A DNA stretch of 64,000 nt, from NCBI RefSeq assembly GCF_004798865.1, contig NW_025336346.1, positions 10,176,572 to 10,240,571 on the forward strand, read 5' to 3'. Shown here one piece after another: positions 1-12,321 of this stretch; the stretch's first letter is position 1; the number at the start of each line of letters is the position of its first letter. The DNA comes from Varanus komodoensis (taxonomy: Eukaryota > Chordata > Lepidosauria > Squamata > Varanidae). The translations under genes were made by a program, and so were the position numbers. Below the pieces are notes generated by a model. It had not been told where the DNA came from. It was given only the letters and a program-made list of their open reading frames with translations, and did not search any database.

Positions 1-2320
1 GAGGCGGAAATTGTTGATGGTACTGTGGATGTGACCATGACCACTTACGTCAGGGTAGAGATTACAATTCCATACGACGGGCTGTCTTCCTTGATTCATG
101 GATTTTCTTCAATTTGCTATCCATCCTCGCATGGAAGAGACCGGAACGTCGAACGGCATCTCCTCAATTCTCCGCTTCATCTCGTCCGGAAAATTGCAAT
201 TACACAACCAGGCATGTCTGCGGAGGGAAATGGCACCGACCAGCGACCTTGAATCAGAGTCCACATGGTGCCTCGCGGTGGAAACCTGTTGCACCGCCAC
301 TTGCATAGCTTCCTTAACAAACGTCTTAGCAAGTTCGCCCTGGTTTCCTGGGAGGGTATTGATGACAGCGTCCAGGCGTTGCATAAGGAAATACTGGTAA
401 CACACCAGGGTTGCCTCATAATTAGAAATTCGTAAACCAAGGCCCGAAGCTGCGTATACCCGGCGGGCGAGGGAATCAACCTTTCTGCCCTCTTTGTCAT
501 GAGGCAAGGTGTGTCCATGGGTTTCCTGACCCTGCGAGGATTCTACAACAACCAAATTCGGCTTGGGGTGACGGAGAAGAAACGGGATGTCCTCTTCCCG
601 CACCCGATACATGGACTCATATTCACGAGAAGTTGGTTGTGGATTTGCTGGGAGGTCCCATGGCTGGGTCACTGCCTGCCGTAAGGTCATAATAAATGGC
701 AAGGCAATAGATGTGGATCGTTCGCCCCTGACCACATCATAAAAATGATCAGTGCTCGGTCCCGGCTGTTGGTGGGCTTCTATATCGAGCGATCTCAGTA
801 GTCTGGCCATCAGATCGTTAAACAATATATACGGTTCCTTGGACAACCCCAGGCCCTGAGAAGCAACCGCTGCATCTGGCGAGGTCGAGTCAGCCTCAGA
901 CTCGTTGGATTCCATCCAGCAGGGGTGGTACACTGGAGGAAGAATCTCCTGGTGACTCTGATCTGCCACTTTCTTTAGAAGGGGCCCTCGGGGTGTCTCT
1001 GGGCATTGAATGGAAACGTTCCCGAGGCGCTGGTGGCGAAGATTGTCCCCTGGAGGTCGGATAATAGGCTACGGAGTGGTACTCTTCTCGTCTCGGAGCG
1101 GAGGAGTACCTGGAGTGGTACCAGTCATCAGACCTCGCATCCAAGGAATGGCTCCTATGGCTTCTTGGAGGGGAGATGGCGATCTCAGTATCTATCGGGA
1201 TCGGAGGCATCGGAGTTGGTGATCGAGCTCTAGGTGGAGAATCACATATTTCCCCATCTGAGATGGAACCACGCCTTGAAACCAGAATGGGTTCGGCTGT
1301 CGGTCGGCACGGTGAGCCCGGTGGGGTAACCCTCATAGCCGCCTGGATGGTCGGGACCGAGGGGGTCGGTTCTGAAGCAGGGATCGGAATCAAGGAAGAG
1401 GCCGAGCCCGAGTGGCAGTGTTTTGCCTGCTCGGGTTCTTCGGCTTCTTAACCAGCTTGCCCGTCTTATCTTTCTTGGCCTTCTGATGTACAGGATATTT
1501 ATCTGAGTCGCTGTGCTTCCTTTTTTCCTTTTGTTTCCTTGGCAGGGAAACAGACTGGTCGGCCATGGTATGAGCACCTTCTTCAGAAGGGCGTGAGGGC
1601 GGAGGAATGGAGGAAGAGGCCGGGCGTTGCGGCAGGTCAGCCGAAGTTGGACGGCTTTCAGGTGGGGCCACAACAGTGGAAGGCTTAGCCACCAGCCGGT
1701 CCAATTGGAGGAGAGCCTGGTCCCACAAGAGTTTGCGGAGGTGGTTCTCCCTGTTTAGAAAAGGCCAAACAATGGCCGCACTTATCGGTTCTGTGCCCTT
1801 CCCCCAAACAAAGCAGGCACAGATCATGCGGATCCGCGGCGGGCATTTTGGAGCCGCATTTTCCGCACTTGCGGAATGCCGGCCATTGCGCCATCGTAGA
1901 AAGAAGAAAAAAAGGAGATAGTAAAGCGGGAAAGTAATGTTTTTGGTTTTTTGTTTTTTTTCATAGGAACAATAAAGAGGAAAAAATGGTGCAAAAGTTA
2001 AGAAAAATAAGTGAAGTACTAACAACAGAAACAAGGGATACAAACTTGGTAGGAAAAAGGAGAGATTTTCCAACGAGCAAGAAGGTAAGTAATAATCTTA
2101 GCGAGAGCAAAGTGGCACAAGGCACAATGAACGGCGGTCGCAAAGACTGGAAAATGGCGGACACTACACTCCTTATACACTGCTAGGGGGGAGGGGGAGC
2201 GGAGTTCCCGCCAAAAACCGTTAGCTGTTAATCTTCCGGCCAAAGGCACTGCGCAGGCACAGAACCCATATGTGTGATGCACAGAGGCCACGATGAAGAA
2301 AATGGAAAACTGAAGTACCA
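1..2320 (-). mobile_element. DIRS-type retroelement fossil A (gag side and right terminal repeat; rest lies beyond the window)
   Basis: Minus-strand, old copy of a DIRS element (tyrosine-recombinase retroelement, LTR kin). Seen directly: a cysteine motif region near 1685-1894 (peptide ADPHDLCLLCLGEGH), as in the N-terminal part of vertebrate DIRS gag-like proteins; a proline, serine and arginine-rich middle at about 896-1393; and a C-terminal stretch at 109-969 ending with RRHAWLCNCNFPDEMKRRIE, the domain shared by DIRS gag-like proteins and the LAP2-alpha tail. A GC-rich terminal segment follows at about 2180-2320, with a motif (near 2249-2302) that recurs at the ends of fossils B and C. The reverse transcriptase, RNase H and recombinase would lie left of base 1 and cannot be seen. 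The element looks broken, with several breaks. It is more readable than B, so probably younger. Family call is from motif recognition. Confidence 0.8.
2180..2320 (-). repeat. Right terminal repeat of DIRS fossil A
   Basis: GC-rich end segment with a G-rich run, GCGCAGGCACAGAACCCA, and then TGTGTGATGCACAGAG. Nearly the same string is found at 6831-6880 and 20261-20318 in the same orientation, and in reverse at 3405-3450 and about 3700-3750, as expected of the inverted terminal repeats of DIRS elements. The outer boundary is approximate because no target duplication can be used for this family. Confidence 0.6.
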
Positions 2321-3399
2321 AAATTCCATAGGGCCTCTATGTCACGTTCCATCCTCTTTTCAAGAGTCTAAATCCCTTCATTTGATACATATTTGATACA
2401 GAATGCCACCTACCCAGAAGTAGTTTAACTGTCCAGGAAGCATAAAAATTGCAGCCATATATCTCCAGCAAAAAAGAATACAGGAGCTCTGTTCTGGAAG
2501 TGTGTGCCTTTTGATTGTTTTAGAAATGGAGGGTTCTAGTTTACTTTCTTAGTCAGTTCTTCCGTCCAGTTTCAACTGTGGTCTGTTCATGCCCAATTCT
2601 CTTGACACCAACTGGTATCACCAATTAACAGAAAGACCCTGGCATCCTTGTTTCAACTACAGTAGGACACTATTTAATTCTGGATGTGCTGTGTAGCTAG
2701 GTTTTCTGGCAGGGTGTATAAACAATGGCACCATTTGAGAATCAGAGACGTGGAAAAGATTAAGGGAGAACATCTTGGCAGCTTTTGAAAGGTTGCTAGA
2801 AAGATGAGGCAGAACGTTATCAGGGACCTTGAGGGTGGAAAATAAGTAGTGGTGCTAAAACTGGAGCAAAGGAAAATTTAGTGTAGATATCAGGGAATGC
2901 TTTCTAATTTTAAGGAGAAAATCAGCAATACATTAAGTTTCCAGATAATGGGAATCTTCTTCTCTTCAAGCTTTCTAGAGGACATTCAAACAGTTCATAA
3001 TGTTATGATCCTGGATTTTAAGTCTTAAATCCGAATGGATCATTATTTATAGCTTTTCGAAGAATATGTGCAGCAGTTTACAGGAGTGCATGGGAACCTG
3101 GATTTTCTGCTTCCTTCCCCAGGGTTACTCCCCTAAAGTCTTCAATTTTTAAAACAGAAAGCAATATGCTGCTTTTTGATAGAAGCTATTTAAAGGAGAA
3201 TTCAATGCATTATATTATGGATTCTTCAACTACAAATCAATAATTAAGATCTCAAACAGCAATGAGCTTAAAGTACACTTGTAAACTAGTGTTTCCACCT
3301 TCCAAGTGTAACATAACCCACCAAATTGCTATGACATGGCATAGTTGGCAAGTAATGACAAAGGCAGGTTGCTTGTCTGGTACCTGTGGTTCTTCGATT
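2321..3399. other. No recognised gene or repeat (intron-like)
   Basis: AT-rich sequence between the two DIRS fossils. No long open frame, no clear splice-bounded exon and no repeat family that I can name. Probably VGLL4 intron, by position. Confidence 0.4.
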
Positions 3400-4526
3400 G
3401 GGCATCTGGGCATTCACACTTCTGGGTTCTGTGCCTGGATACTGCCCTGCTTCAGGAAGCTTGGCAGACACTCTTTCCCAATATCACAGTATGGATACTC
3501 TGACAGGTTCATGGCCCTTTCCCTTAGTTCCGAGAGACCATAATTACAGCTTCTGCACTTAGAAGGCCACTGAGACTGACACCAGTATAAACATGGATGT
3601 TGCTACCAAGGAGACCGACTTCAATACCACCGCTGATGCTGAAACTGAAGCAGGTAAGGTGTGATGGTTGTGTGAATGCACAGGTGAACATTCAAACAAC
3701 TGCCTTTTTTCTTCATGGTCTCTGTACACCCTATATATGGGCAATTAGCTAGCTGGCTTACCAGTGGTGGGTTGGGGGCACTATCAAAGCAGTTAGGAAA
3801 ATATCGCCCTTCCAAGGAAGCAGTCAACACAGGCTCAGAAATTGAATCAGTAGTGTTTTATGGACATGGAAGGAGTCAACCGTGTAGCAGCCCTTTGCAA
3901 GTCCAGCAGAGACACAGCAGCTTGGAAATCAGACAAGGTTGCCATTCCCTGGGTGGAGGGAGCTTTTAGTGATCTGGAGAGTTCCAAACCAGCCAAATGT
4001 TTTGAGACGGTAAGTGTCTGAACTTCTTACAATGCAAGTCCTTAGAGGGAAAAGTGGAAATCCTTTATTGCTGCCACCATAGCACAGAAATAGGCCTAGA
4101 AGTTGGCATATAAATTTAAACATAAATTAAATAATAGCTTCTGTGATGGATGGAAAGTTTCCATTCAGGATCTGCAGAACATTAATGTCTGCTGAACATG
4201 TCCATATCCTCATCACTAACTGGGTTGGAGTATTTACCTTGTTCTACATTGTTTGTTCGAGTAGCACATCACTGTGGTATTGTCTCTGGCCACATGCATG
4301 TGGTGGTGAGAAAAAATAGCCTGAAAATGTACCAAATCCTGGACATCTCCAGCATTGAGAATGGCTCCAAACACTGTGGAGGGTGAGAGGTCAGCCCTGT
4401 ACTCCCTAACCAAGGAAGGGGACATCAGTAGTCCAGGTGTAAGTTGGGTGGACAGCAATGAAAGAGATTCCCGGTGGTAGACTGGGCACTGACATCCACC
4501 AACAAAGGCTCAACCAGAAAGAATTT

Positions 4527-4577
4527 GGAATTCTGAGGCGAGAATAATAAACATAATAATAAATAATAATAATAAAC
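4527..4577. repeat. AAT-rich microsatellite
   Basis: Imperfect run of AATAAT units lying inside DIRS fossil B. It probably expanded after insertion, since it sits between the reverse transcriptase-like and RNase H-like remains. Confidence 0.8.
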
Positions 4578-5147
4578 ATTACTTGCCACATCAAAAAAGT
4601 AAATGAACCAATACAGAAGCGGTCTCATTTGGAGCCTGACAAGTGAGACAACTCCAACCATAGCAGCTGCAGTACCCAAGAGGCACTGTACTTGAAAAGC
4701 GGTGGCTGTAGGCTCGCACTGTAGCTTGGCTGCAAGACTGACCAGCCTGACAGCCTTGGGTCCTGGTAGATAGGCTTTTGCCAAGACTGAGTCAAGAAGC
4801 ACCCCAATGTACAGGAGTGATCGAGAAAGCAGAGCTCTTTCTGTGTTTATACAAAGACCTGGAGCAGGAACAATAGCAGGAACAAGGAGCAGGAAACTGA
4901 AATGGAACACACAAATCCCACTTAGTAAGAGTAGGACAGGTAAACTTTTACACCCTGTAAGCTAAGGTGAGAGCTAACCACTGCCATATATTTGGTACTG
5001 TGAAGCAGAGCCCAAGCCAAATGGGAGGACAGAAAACTAGCAGAAGTTACTACCAATAAGAACATGGCAGTAAGGTCAATGTAACTCCTCTACTGCGATA
5101 TGGAAATGAGCATCCCTTAAATCTATAGCAGCAGACCAACCCCATTC

Positions 5148-5500
5148 ATTCATTCATTCATTCAGGATATTTGTATGCCGTCCTTTGCAAGAGCCTCAGG
5201 ACGGCTTACACAAATAAAATACAAATACCTAACATAACATAAATTAATTAATGATCCACTCTGGCTGCAATTAAAATATGATGATAAAAATTCAATATTA
5301 AAGCTTATTAAAATATTGATTAAATATAAAGGTCTTAACCTGGCACCAAAAAATTTATAATGACAGCGCCAGGCGGAACTCTCTGGGGAGCACATTCCAC
5401 AGTCGGGGCGCCATCACAGAGAAGGCCCTCCTCTGGGGACTCTGTCTCCTAATATCTTTCACAGAGGGTTCCCGGAGGAGGGCTTCTGCTGCCATTATCA
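5148..5500 (-). mobile_element. L2-type LINE 3' end with (TTCA)n tail, inside DIRS fossil B
   Basis: The minus strand encodes the C-terminal end of an L2/CR1-group reverse transcriptase protein (AFSVMAPRLWNVLPREFR, the usual 'AFSVAAPRLWNALP' ending). About 200 bp of 3' UTR follow, then a CATT/TTCA microsatellite tail at 5148-5164, which is typical of L2 3' ends. It is 5'-truncated, as most LINE copies are. About 215 bp of the 3' UTR closely match 58879-59092. Confidence 0.8.
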
Positions 5501-6885
5501 GGGGCCTTTTATATAACAATGGTAGGAATAACAATGAAATAGTCATATGAAACTTCCTAGGACTAATGAAAGAGTTAATGTTCCGAAGGCTCCAGGATCA
5601 GTCAAAACTCTCCATCCCATTTAGGTGCTGTGAAATACTAGAATGGAAGCCATCCTTATCTGTGAAAGGGAGACAGGTATTCTAGCACTCTTTGTAAGAG
5701 TGAAGCCCGCTTCCAAATTCAAGAAAGCTTACTACCATGGATTATCCCTACAAGGGAAGAACACTGAACTGAATCCTGTAGCCCTGACAAATGATAGAAA
5801 TAACCTAAGAATCAGACATTATTCACTCCTATACATATAGACAGGAAGAAAGATGGATGAGATGGAAAGATGAGAATCAATGATGGAGCAACAGGAAGAA
5901 TGTGCAAAATTACACCAGTCAATATCAGGCCTCTTGCAGATGGAACAATGTAGAGGAGCCACTTCCATAGAGGTGAAGCCTGTTGACAAAAAGAACTACC
6001 TGCTTGTAAGCAGGATGGAATAGCAATGGCAGTGCGATGGAACCATTTACACGGCTTATTAAAAGACATCCATCCCACTCTGAACATGAGGCCTCTGATG
6101 GTGAAGTATTGCAGCTTTTTCCCTCAGAGATGGAAGCCACAGAGATTAGTTCTGCTATCAGTACCAAAGAATCAGTGTCTTGTTTAGCCAGTTGGCCCAG
6201 GTCTGACTGGGGCTGAGTTGCCAAGGAGCAATATACAGAATGCTTCTTACAGCTCTTTGATATAGAGATATCAGAAGACCTTGCTACATTGCCTTTTTTG
6301 TTGTTAGCTTCTTTGCTACAGAAAATGCCAGGTAGACCAAGTTAGAATGTGTGTGCATGTGGGTGGAGGACAGCGTGATCTGTGGTTAGAGCGCTACTGA
6401 GGCCAGATGGTCCAAGCTAGAAAAACATCTCTTCCACCTCAGAAGCACATCTACATCCACCTTCCACAGGTCCACTCCCTGGCAATATGCTCTATTTCTC
6501 CAGTCCTGCATTGTAAATACTTAGCAATGCAGGCAGGAATCAACAATGTGCCCTTACCCAAGCAGAAATGGTGGAGAGAATGGCTGCCCACTGGTGGAAG
6601 TACTCCTGCATCTAAAGATCCATACAGCTGAAAAAGGACTCGCAACCTCTCAGCAGAAAAATAAACAGAAAAAAGCAATGGTGATAAGGAAAAACGAGTT
6701 TAACAGATGAAGCTAAACTTCCATGATGCTGCCACAGTGTTGGCCAAACAAGAACTGAGGGAAAGGGGGAGCGACTCATCAGGGTGCGCATGGTGTGACC
6801 GTGAGGGAGAGTGCCCACCAAAAGATCCTCAGGTGCAGCACCTGTATGCGTAGTGCACAAAGAGCATGAAGCAGACTCCATGGGC

Positions 6886-8124
6886 TGCTGGGAGTGAGCA
6901 TGAGGATGTGCCCTGCCCCACATCCACTCATGTTTCTGCTTTCCCTCCATTTTGTTAAATAACCCCAAAACAGCAAAATCCAGTGTTCTAGGTTGTTCAC
7001 CAGGCAAGAGCCCAGATTGTTGCATTCTGACATCACAACTAACAATCCAGGAATGGAGTGGGCGCTTCTGAGTTATTTAGCAAAGCAAATGCAAAAAAAG
7101 GTAACATGTGGATAGTGGCAGAAGGCTCACTCACACTCGGCCCTGACAACCTATGAGTTAAACAACCCATGAATTGGCATTATGTCCAAACCAGCTCTGT
7201 AGTTTTTTAAATACACGTATAGCCAACCTTCTGACCATATTTTGTGATCCTGACTGCTATCACCTATGTCCCAATTCTATTTAGGATCATGCACATGGAA
7301 TGTATCACAAAGTCTTGTAGAATCCTTTCTCCATTTACCATCTCAGATTTCTAACAGCTGAAATTAGATTTGTTTGGGGGGGTTTTGGAGGGGTGAGGTT
7401 GGTGGTTGTTTCTGGCAGGAAATTCTTGCAAAATCTGAAGGCATCATTCTTTCCTGGGCTCCAGAACAACCCTGAATAACTAAGCCGTGTACTTCAACCA
7501 GAGCAAGTAACAGACAAGAGTTAGAGCTAGCTTTTATGTTTATATAAATGGGTCAAGCCACTACTTCTTCATCCAAAACTGCCAAGTGTAAACTGATACC
7601 TACAACTCCTACCAGTGACTAGTAGTTAATCTAGTGAAACTTCAGTCAAGCGGTGGAGCTCATGACCACAACCTCTGGCCTAATATTTGTACTTTCTGGT
7701 TGTTTCCCCACATAAGCATGTGCGCATGTGCATGTGTGCGCACACACGGACAATGGAAGACCTTGCCTGAAAAGCAAGAGAGGTGGTGGCTCAACTCCAG
7801 GCCTGCCCTATTTTCCCCTAAATTCAGCAGAGAGCACTACAGTCAATGGGTTGTTAGCAGGACAACTGGCAAAGAGTAGGTGATTCATGAAGGGATGTGT
7901 TTCGAAAGGGTTGAGTTCCTCTTTGTGTGTGTTTAAAATTGATAACCTGGCCTCTCAAAATGGGGATAACTATATTTCTGAGCTTTAGTTTGTAAGCTTC
8001 TCTATAAGTTTTAAAACCTGACTCAATACTGAGCCCAATCGAAAACCAGCCATCATTTTGTGTTTATAAGAAGTGTCTTCCACTAAGCAGTCCTGCACAA
8101 TCATTCATTACTTTCCTTATTTTC
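6886..8124. other. No recognised gene; possible MITE trace
   Basis: Mostly unique sequence. A short piece near 7120-7200 (CTATGAGTTAAACAACCCATG) resembles the inner part of the AACCCAC-type palindromic MITEs seen at 47.2 and 56.3 kb, but it is too short to call. There is a purine/pyrimidine dinucleotide stretch (GTGCGCACACAC) near 7725-7747. No exon seen. Confidence 0.3.
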
Positions 8125-8585
8125 TGTATCACCCAACAGCAGAAGTTCTCTGGGCGATTCACAAAGCACATTAAAAAAAATAAAGGATATATTGTATAAA
8201 AATAGTAAAACATCATTAAAAGTTTGCAAAGCATATTAAACAGATTAAAAAAATTATCAAAATAATACCTTGAAAAAGAAAAAATATTTAGACCAGTTAG
8301 CAGCTAGTGGACCTCAGAAGCTAGCCCTTGAATGCCCTGATGGAGAGGACAGTCTTTACCTGGTACTGGTAAGATAGTAAGGTTGGTGCCAGGAGTACCT
8401 CAGTGGGGAGCTCATTCCATAACTGAGAGGCCACCCCTGAAAAGGTCCTTCTCCTTGTTGCCACCAACTGAGTCTCCCTTGAAGGTGGCAGTCAGAAAGA
8501 GGCCCCAAAACTTAATTGCAGTTCTCCGGTAGAAGAGAATCGGGAACAGCATTCCATCAGGTATCGTGGTCCCAATGCACAGTTC
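8125..8585 (-). mobile_element. L2-type LINE 3' fragment
   Basis: On the plus strand this reads as reverse L2: GTTCTCTGGGCGATTCACAA, an A-rich 3' UTR, then 'GGTGCCAGGAGTACCTCAGTG...GAGCTCATTCCATAACTGAG' and 'CATCAGGTATCGTGGTCCCAA'. The same blocks occur in the same order in the L2 copies at 38.5 and 60.9 kb. Old and gapped, with no usable reading frame. Confidence 0.7.
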
Positions 8586-8619
8586 TTGTCACTATAGAAT
8601 TACGCATTGCTTTCCCCCC

Positions 8620-8705
8620 ACCTTTCCATTTGTTTGTTTGTTTATTTATTTCAAACATTTGTATCCCATCCTTCTGCGTAAGTGCTCAGGATGGAGTCCA
8701 TTTTA
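8620..8705 (-). mobile_element. L2-type 3' terminus with (TTTA/TTTG)n tail
   Basis: A TTTG/TTTA microsatellite followed by AAACATTTGTATCCCATCC and a short 'CTCAGGATGG' block. This is the reverse of an L2 3' terminus, and the same layout is seen at 5148 and 58865. It is a separate fragment from the one just to the left. Confidence 0.55.
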
Positions 8706-10959
8706 ACTGTGGTTTCTCTGCTTTGGCAAGGTGGCAGAAGCTGTAAATTTCTATTCCATTAGCTTCCAACTGTTAGTGTATAAAGTGTCCCCTGGAGCAT
8801 TCAGTCTCCTGGTGACTACCAGCTGGGAGACCTGGGAGAAAAGCTCTATAACAGCAAGCTCTTTCCTCCAGAACCGGCCTCAGCAGCAGAGATCCTCCCT
8901 GAATCAGCAACCTGGTACCTGTAGATGCTGCAACTAAATACGGCTGATAGGACATAGTGGGACACAGTTATCACATGAATCAGGTTATTGGCTCCATAAT
9001 TAGAATTATGGAGAATTATGGCTCCATGGCTGAATTCCCATGTAGGAGGTTTTGCTGTGGTGGCCGCTGCCATTCTGAATAACTGGATGTGCCAGAGCCT
9101 CCTGCTACATTTGGACCCCAGCAAGGGTGGATTGTCGGGGTTAGCTGGCAAGCAACCAGGAACCCCAAAAGCGCACATGGGTTCTGGACGGCTTGTCAAC
9201 TACTCCAACAACACCTCCAACATGGTTAATGAGAAACCATGGCAGTGGTGGGTTTGGATCACCAAGCTGGGGCCTGCAGGTGTCACAACCCTCCATGGCT
9301 AATAAGCCACAGTGGTCTGCAGTGATCGTGTGAATCCCTTTCTCAAAGGACTCCATTGCCTACTGGTCTGAAGGTCAGCAAATGACATTCACAGCTGGAA
9401 GCTCAAGGACTGACCTTGGATAACACCTCTATCCCCTGACAACCCAAACAAAATCAGCCGCATGCAAACAACCATTTTCCCAGGGACAATCTTTTGAGGT
9501 AAGAAAAGCTTGACAAAGCTATATTCCAATGACAGCAACAAGCACACTCCACTGGAAGGTATATGGGAGTACTAAGACTCCATATACCAACTGTCATGTG
9601 CCCGGACATGTGCCAATTGTCCTGATATTTTGACCAGAGGAACAAGGCAGAGGAAAGAGGGCCAGCAGGACAAGGAAGAATTCACTCTATGAGAACAAAG
9701 TCCACAATAACACTGCAAGCTAGCACAGTGAGACAAGCGTGATGCAAGCCCCCCGCAGATTTAAATGCAGCCTCCACAAGGCAATGCTGACCATTTGTAG
9801 AAACAATTTGGTTTCATTTTTTTTAAAGGAAAGGCAGAGGTACTAGAACACTGGTTTCTCGCTTCACAGAGGCTTCGTTCGCACAGCTGCAGAGTGGTTA
9901 ATAAACTGCAGTGGCTCATTAGCTGCCTCCTGTGTGCTGGATACAGGCCAACCAGCACAGCTTGTTGCGCTGTCTGAACCTGGAAAGCTTGGAATAAAAC
10001 CTCCCATCATCTATGACCTGTAACTGAGCGGGCTTGCGAGTCACACAAAGCCATGCCAAAACAAGCCGTAGCGGGGTTGGATAAGTGCTCGCTCACTAAG
10101 CTACACTGCTGCCAACATAGGCACTTGCTTGGTTGCCATGCTTTTCCTAACTCAGATAAGAGTGCGTGCTTATCTGGCCTCTAGGGGAAATATGGACATG
10201 AATATTTTCAGGCCTAGGGCAATTCAGGGGGGGTGTTTAAGTTTTACCCTGCTGTTCTCATAACAAAATTCCTCCCCACTGCCAAGGGAATGGCTATCAA
10301 AATAATGAGAGAGTTCAATAATGAGAGATGTTCCCAAACTGCTGTCACATGTACTTACCTAAGGGGAATGTCAATGACATACACACACGTAGCTGTTTGC
10401 AGAGGCTGCTGTCAAATGAAGCCCCAGAGTTGAAGGAGGTCAGGCAGAGGCTGCTGTATGGACTGATCAGCTTTTTCACTGTTCTTGCCAAGCTTCTGAT
10501 GTTCTTTCAAACAAGCCGTGCAGACCCTACTCTGCCAGGTTAAGGCATCGTGCAAGTTGCACCATTGACGGTAATTATTTAAACCCACTCAGCACATGCA
10601 GGATAGCTTATTAACCACCCTATGACAGTATGAACTAGTTCAGGCAAACAGACCTATTTAAATATTCATTTCATACTTTTCTGTCCATCAAGCATCCACA
10701 CAGTAGCTAACAATAATATCAATAAAAATGGATCAGATGAGGCACACTGCACAAAGCAACAAAACAGAGACAATGTCAAACAAAAATAGGAATGCTCAGG
10801 TATTATTGAGACCAAAGTCCTTTAAAAACTCTAAATAACACTTTTCTTTTCTCGCTGTCCATCAAAGGTCCATCAATGGTTTAGATAAAGAGGTTTGTCA
10901 CAGGAGAGCATTTGAGAGACTTGGTTACACCACCAAAAATGCCCTCTGCTGCATTTCAG
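8706..10959. other. No recognised gene; possible old MITE material
   Basis: No exon or long coding frame that I trust. The stretch 9870-10130 carries words such as 'TTCGCACAGCTGCAGAGTGG' and 'GTTAATAAACTGCAG' that hint at the AACCCAC-type palindromic MITEs seen elsewhere, but arms cannot be paired with confidence. 10500-10640 has similar hints. Confidence 0.3.
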
Positions 10960-11205
10960 ATAGGAGGCGTTGTGCATCAGAAGATGACTTGAGAATGTTT
11001 ATACCATGGGGGGAAATGCGCCAGGCATTGTCTTTGAATGCAGCTTAGGAACCAACTGGAAGCCAGTGAGACGTATACATTATAGGTGCTGTATCTAATA
11101 CCAAGGACGGTTAATATTCTAGTGTCTGAATTTTGTACCAGCTGAAGGTTTTGAATGAGGGCACACACATACAGTATGTTCCAGAAATGTAATCAGGATG
11201 GTACT
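10960..11205 (-). mobile_element. L2-type LINE fragment (old)
   Basis: Reverse L2 coding-end signature: 'AACTGGAAGCCAGTGAGAC', 'TTTGTACCAGCTGAAGGTTT' and 'GTTCCAGAAATGTAATCAGG' correspond in order to the blocks 'CAATTGGTAGCCAGTGT', 'TGTACCAGTTGAAGCTTCC' and 'GCATTGCAGTAATCCAATTG' of the better L2 copies at 39.2 and 61.3 kb. Highly diverged. Confidence 0.6.
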
Positions 11206-11807
11206 GTGCTAAACAGCCACACTAAACCATTCTGAGAAAAGGCAGCATTGGATAGAGAAACACTCAGACTGTGCATCTCTATTTCACACAACTAGAGGAG
11301 ACAAGAGAGAACTTTTATACTCTCTAGCCCATTACGCGACTCCACCCCATTCTCAGAGAATGCCTGGAAAGTAGCTGAAGCTCCCAATACTGAAAAGCAT
11401 TGCATGGGACCACAGTCTGGTTGAAATCCAAGTCAGCATAGGTGGAAACTGAGTGGACAGGCTAGGTTGATACTGGGCTTTGAACTTTTTATTGGAATGG
11501 CTGATGCACAAAGCAGCAGCCTCATTCAGGAAAGTTTCTCATGATGCGCTCCATTTTTTCCATCCAGACACTCCTCCCCTCAAGACACTAGACCTGCTGC
11601 TACTGCCCCCCGCTCCACTTTGCGTAAGACCTTGCTTTCAACAGACAACAAAAACATGGACACTAAGGAACGACGGATGGTAGCCCTCCATGTGGAACGG
11701 ACAAGTGTGCTTCAGAGATGGTGCTATTCACAGAGGTTCTTCACTCACATGCCACCACACTCCTCTGCTTCATTTAGTACATTCAAGAGAGCACACACAA
11801 ATCCTTC

Positions 11808-11965
11808 TCTTCAACATCGTCACCATCAACCTTGGGGCAGGTTAGGCTCATAGTCTATGACTGACCCAAAGTCACCCACTGAGCTTTCATGGCAGAGTGG
11901 GAGCTAGAACCCAGATCTCCCAAGCCTCGCTGGACATTCCAACCACCATCCCTCACTGTCTGTTT
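11808..11965 (-). mobile_element. MIR-like (CORE-type) SINE fragment
   Basis: On the plus strand, 'GACCCAAAGTCACCCACTGA', 'CATGGCAGAGTGGGAGCTAG' and 'AACCCAGATCTCCC' are the reverse complement of the MIR tRNA-like B-box and core region. The tRNA-like head would be at the right end. It matches the fuller copy at 55.7-55.95 kb. Confidence 0.65.
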
Positions 11966-12009
11966 CTACTGTTGTCTCCTTCTCTGAATGTCTGGACAGC
12001 TGCTCTTGG

Positions 12010-12103
12010 GCTAATAAAATTGTGGAACTGTAGGGTTGGAAGGCTATTGGCTTCACTCCCTGTTCAGTGCAGAACTCCAAATTAAAGCATCCCTAACAGA
12101 TGC
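12010..12103 (-). mobile_element. CR1-type LINE 3' end fragment
   Basis: 'GGAACTGTAGGGTTGGAAGG...CTTCACTCCCTGTTCAGTGCAG...AAAGCATCCCTAACAGATG' is the reverse of a CR1 3' end, which runs into 'CCTTCCAAC...ATTCTATG' in its own sense. Short and old. Confidence 0.55.
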
Positions 12104-12283
12104 TGTTCTTATTGTCTTCCTGACACGTTTCAGCCTCTTCTGCTCTTTTAGTCGATTCTAGTATTTGGCCATTTATTTTTAATGTGGATTTTGGAATGCA
12201 TTCATTTTTACTATATATCTCCTTTTTAGCTTAATGGAAACTAATACATTTGAGAAATAAGTAACAATGGGCCACTATGTCCT

Positions 12284-12286
12284 GGT

Positions 12287-12317
<31 letters not shown>

Positions 12318-12321
12318 GTGG
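12284..12321. repeat. (TG)n microsatellite
   Basis: About 18 TG units with one interruption (TTTG). Confidence 0.95.

Larger units (their letters stand above)
3400..6885 (-). mobile_element. DIRS-type retroelement fossil B, degraded, with L2 insertion
   Basis: Minus-strand and much decayed. Parts, right to left: a terminal repeat at about 6740-6885 carrying the family motif; a stretch at about 6450-6640 resembling the cysteine-motif region of the gag-like protein; remains at 5810-6225 of uncertain part; reverse transcriptase to RNase H remains at about 4150-4910 (peptides YIGVLLDSVLAKAYLPGP, VRLQMRPL and RDNTTVMCYSNKQ fit the linker and RNase H of DIRS pol); the end of the recombinase region at about 3750-4020; and inverted terminal-repeat-like sequence at about 3400-3750. 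The span is shorter than an intact element, so parts are lost. An L2 fragment sits inside at 5148-5500. It is broken with many breaks and older than A. The central identification is firmer than the ends. Confidence 0.65.

Noticed and set aside
109-969. Host LAP2/TMPO-like gene
   Set aside because: The domain is shared with LAP2-alpha, but the neighbouring cysteine motif, the arginine/serine-rich middle and the terminal repeat fit a DIRS element, and no splice structure is seen.
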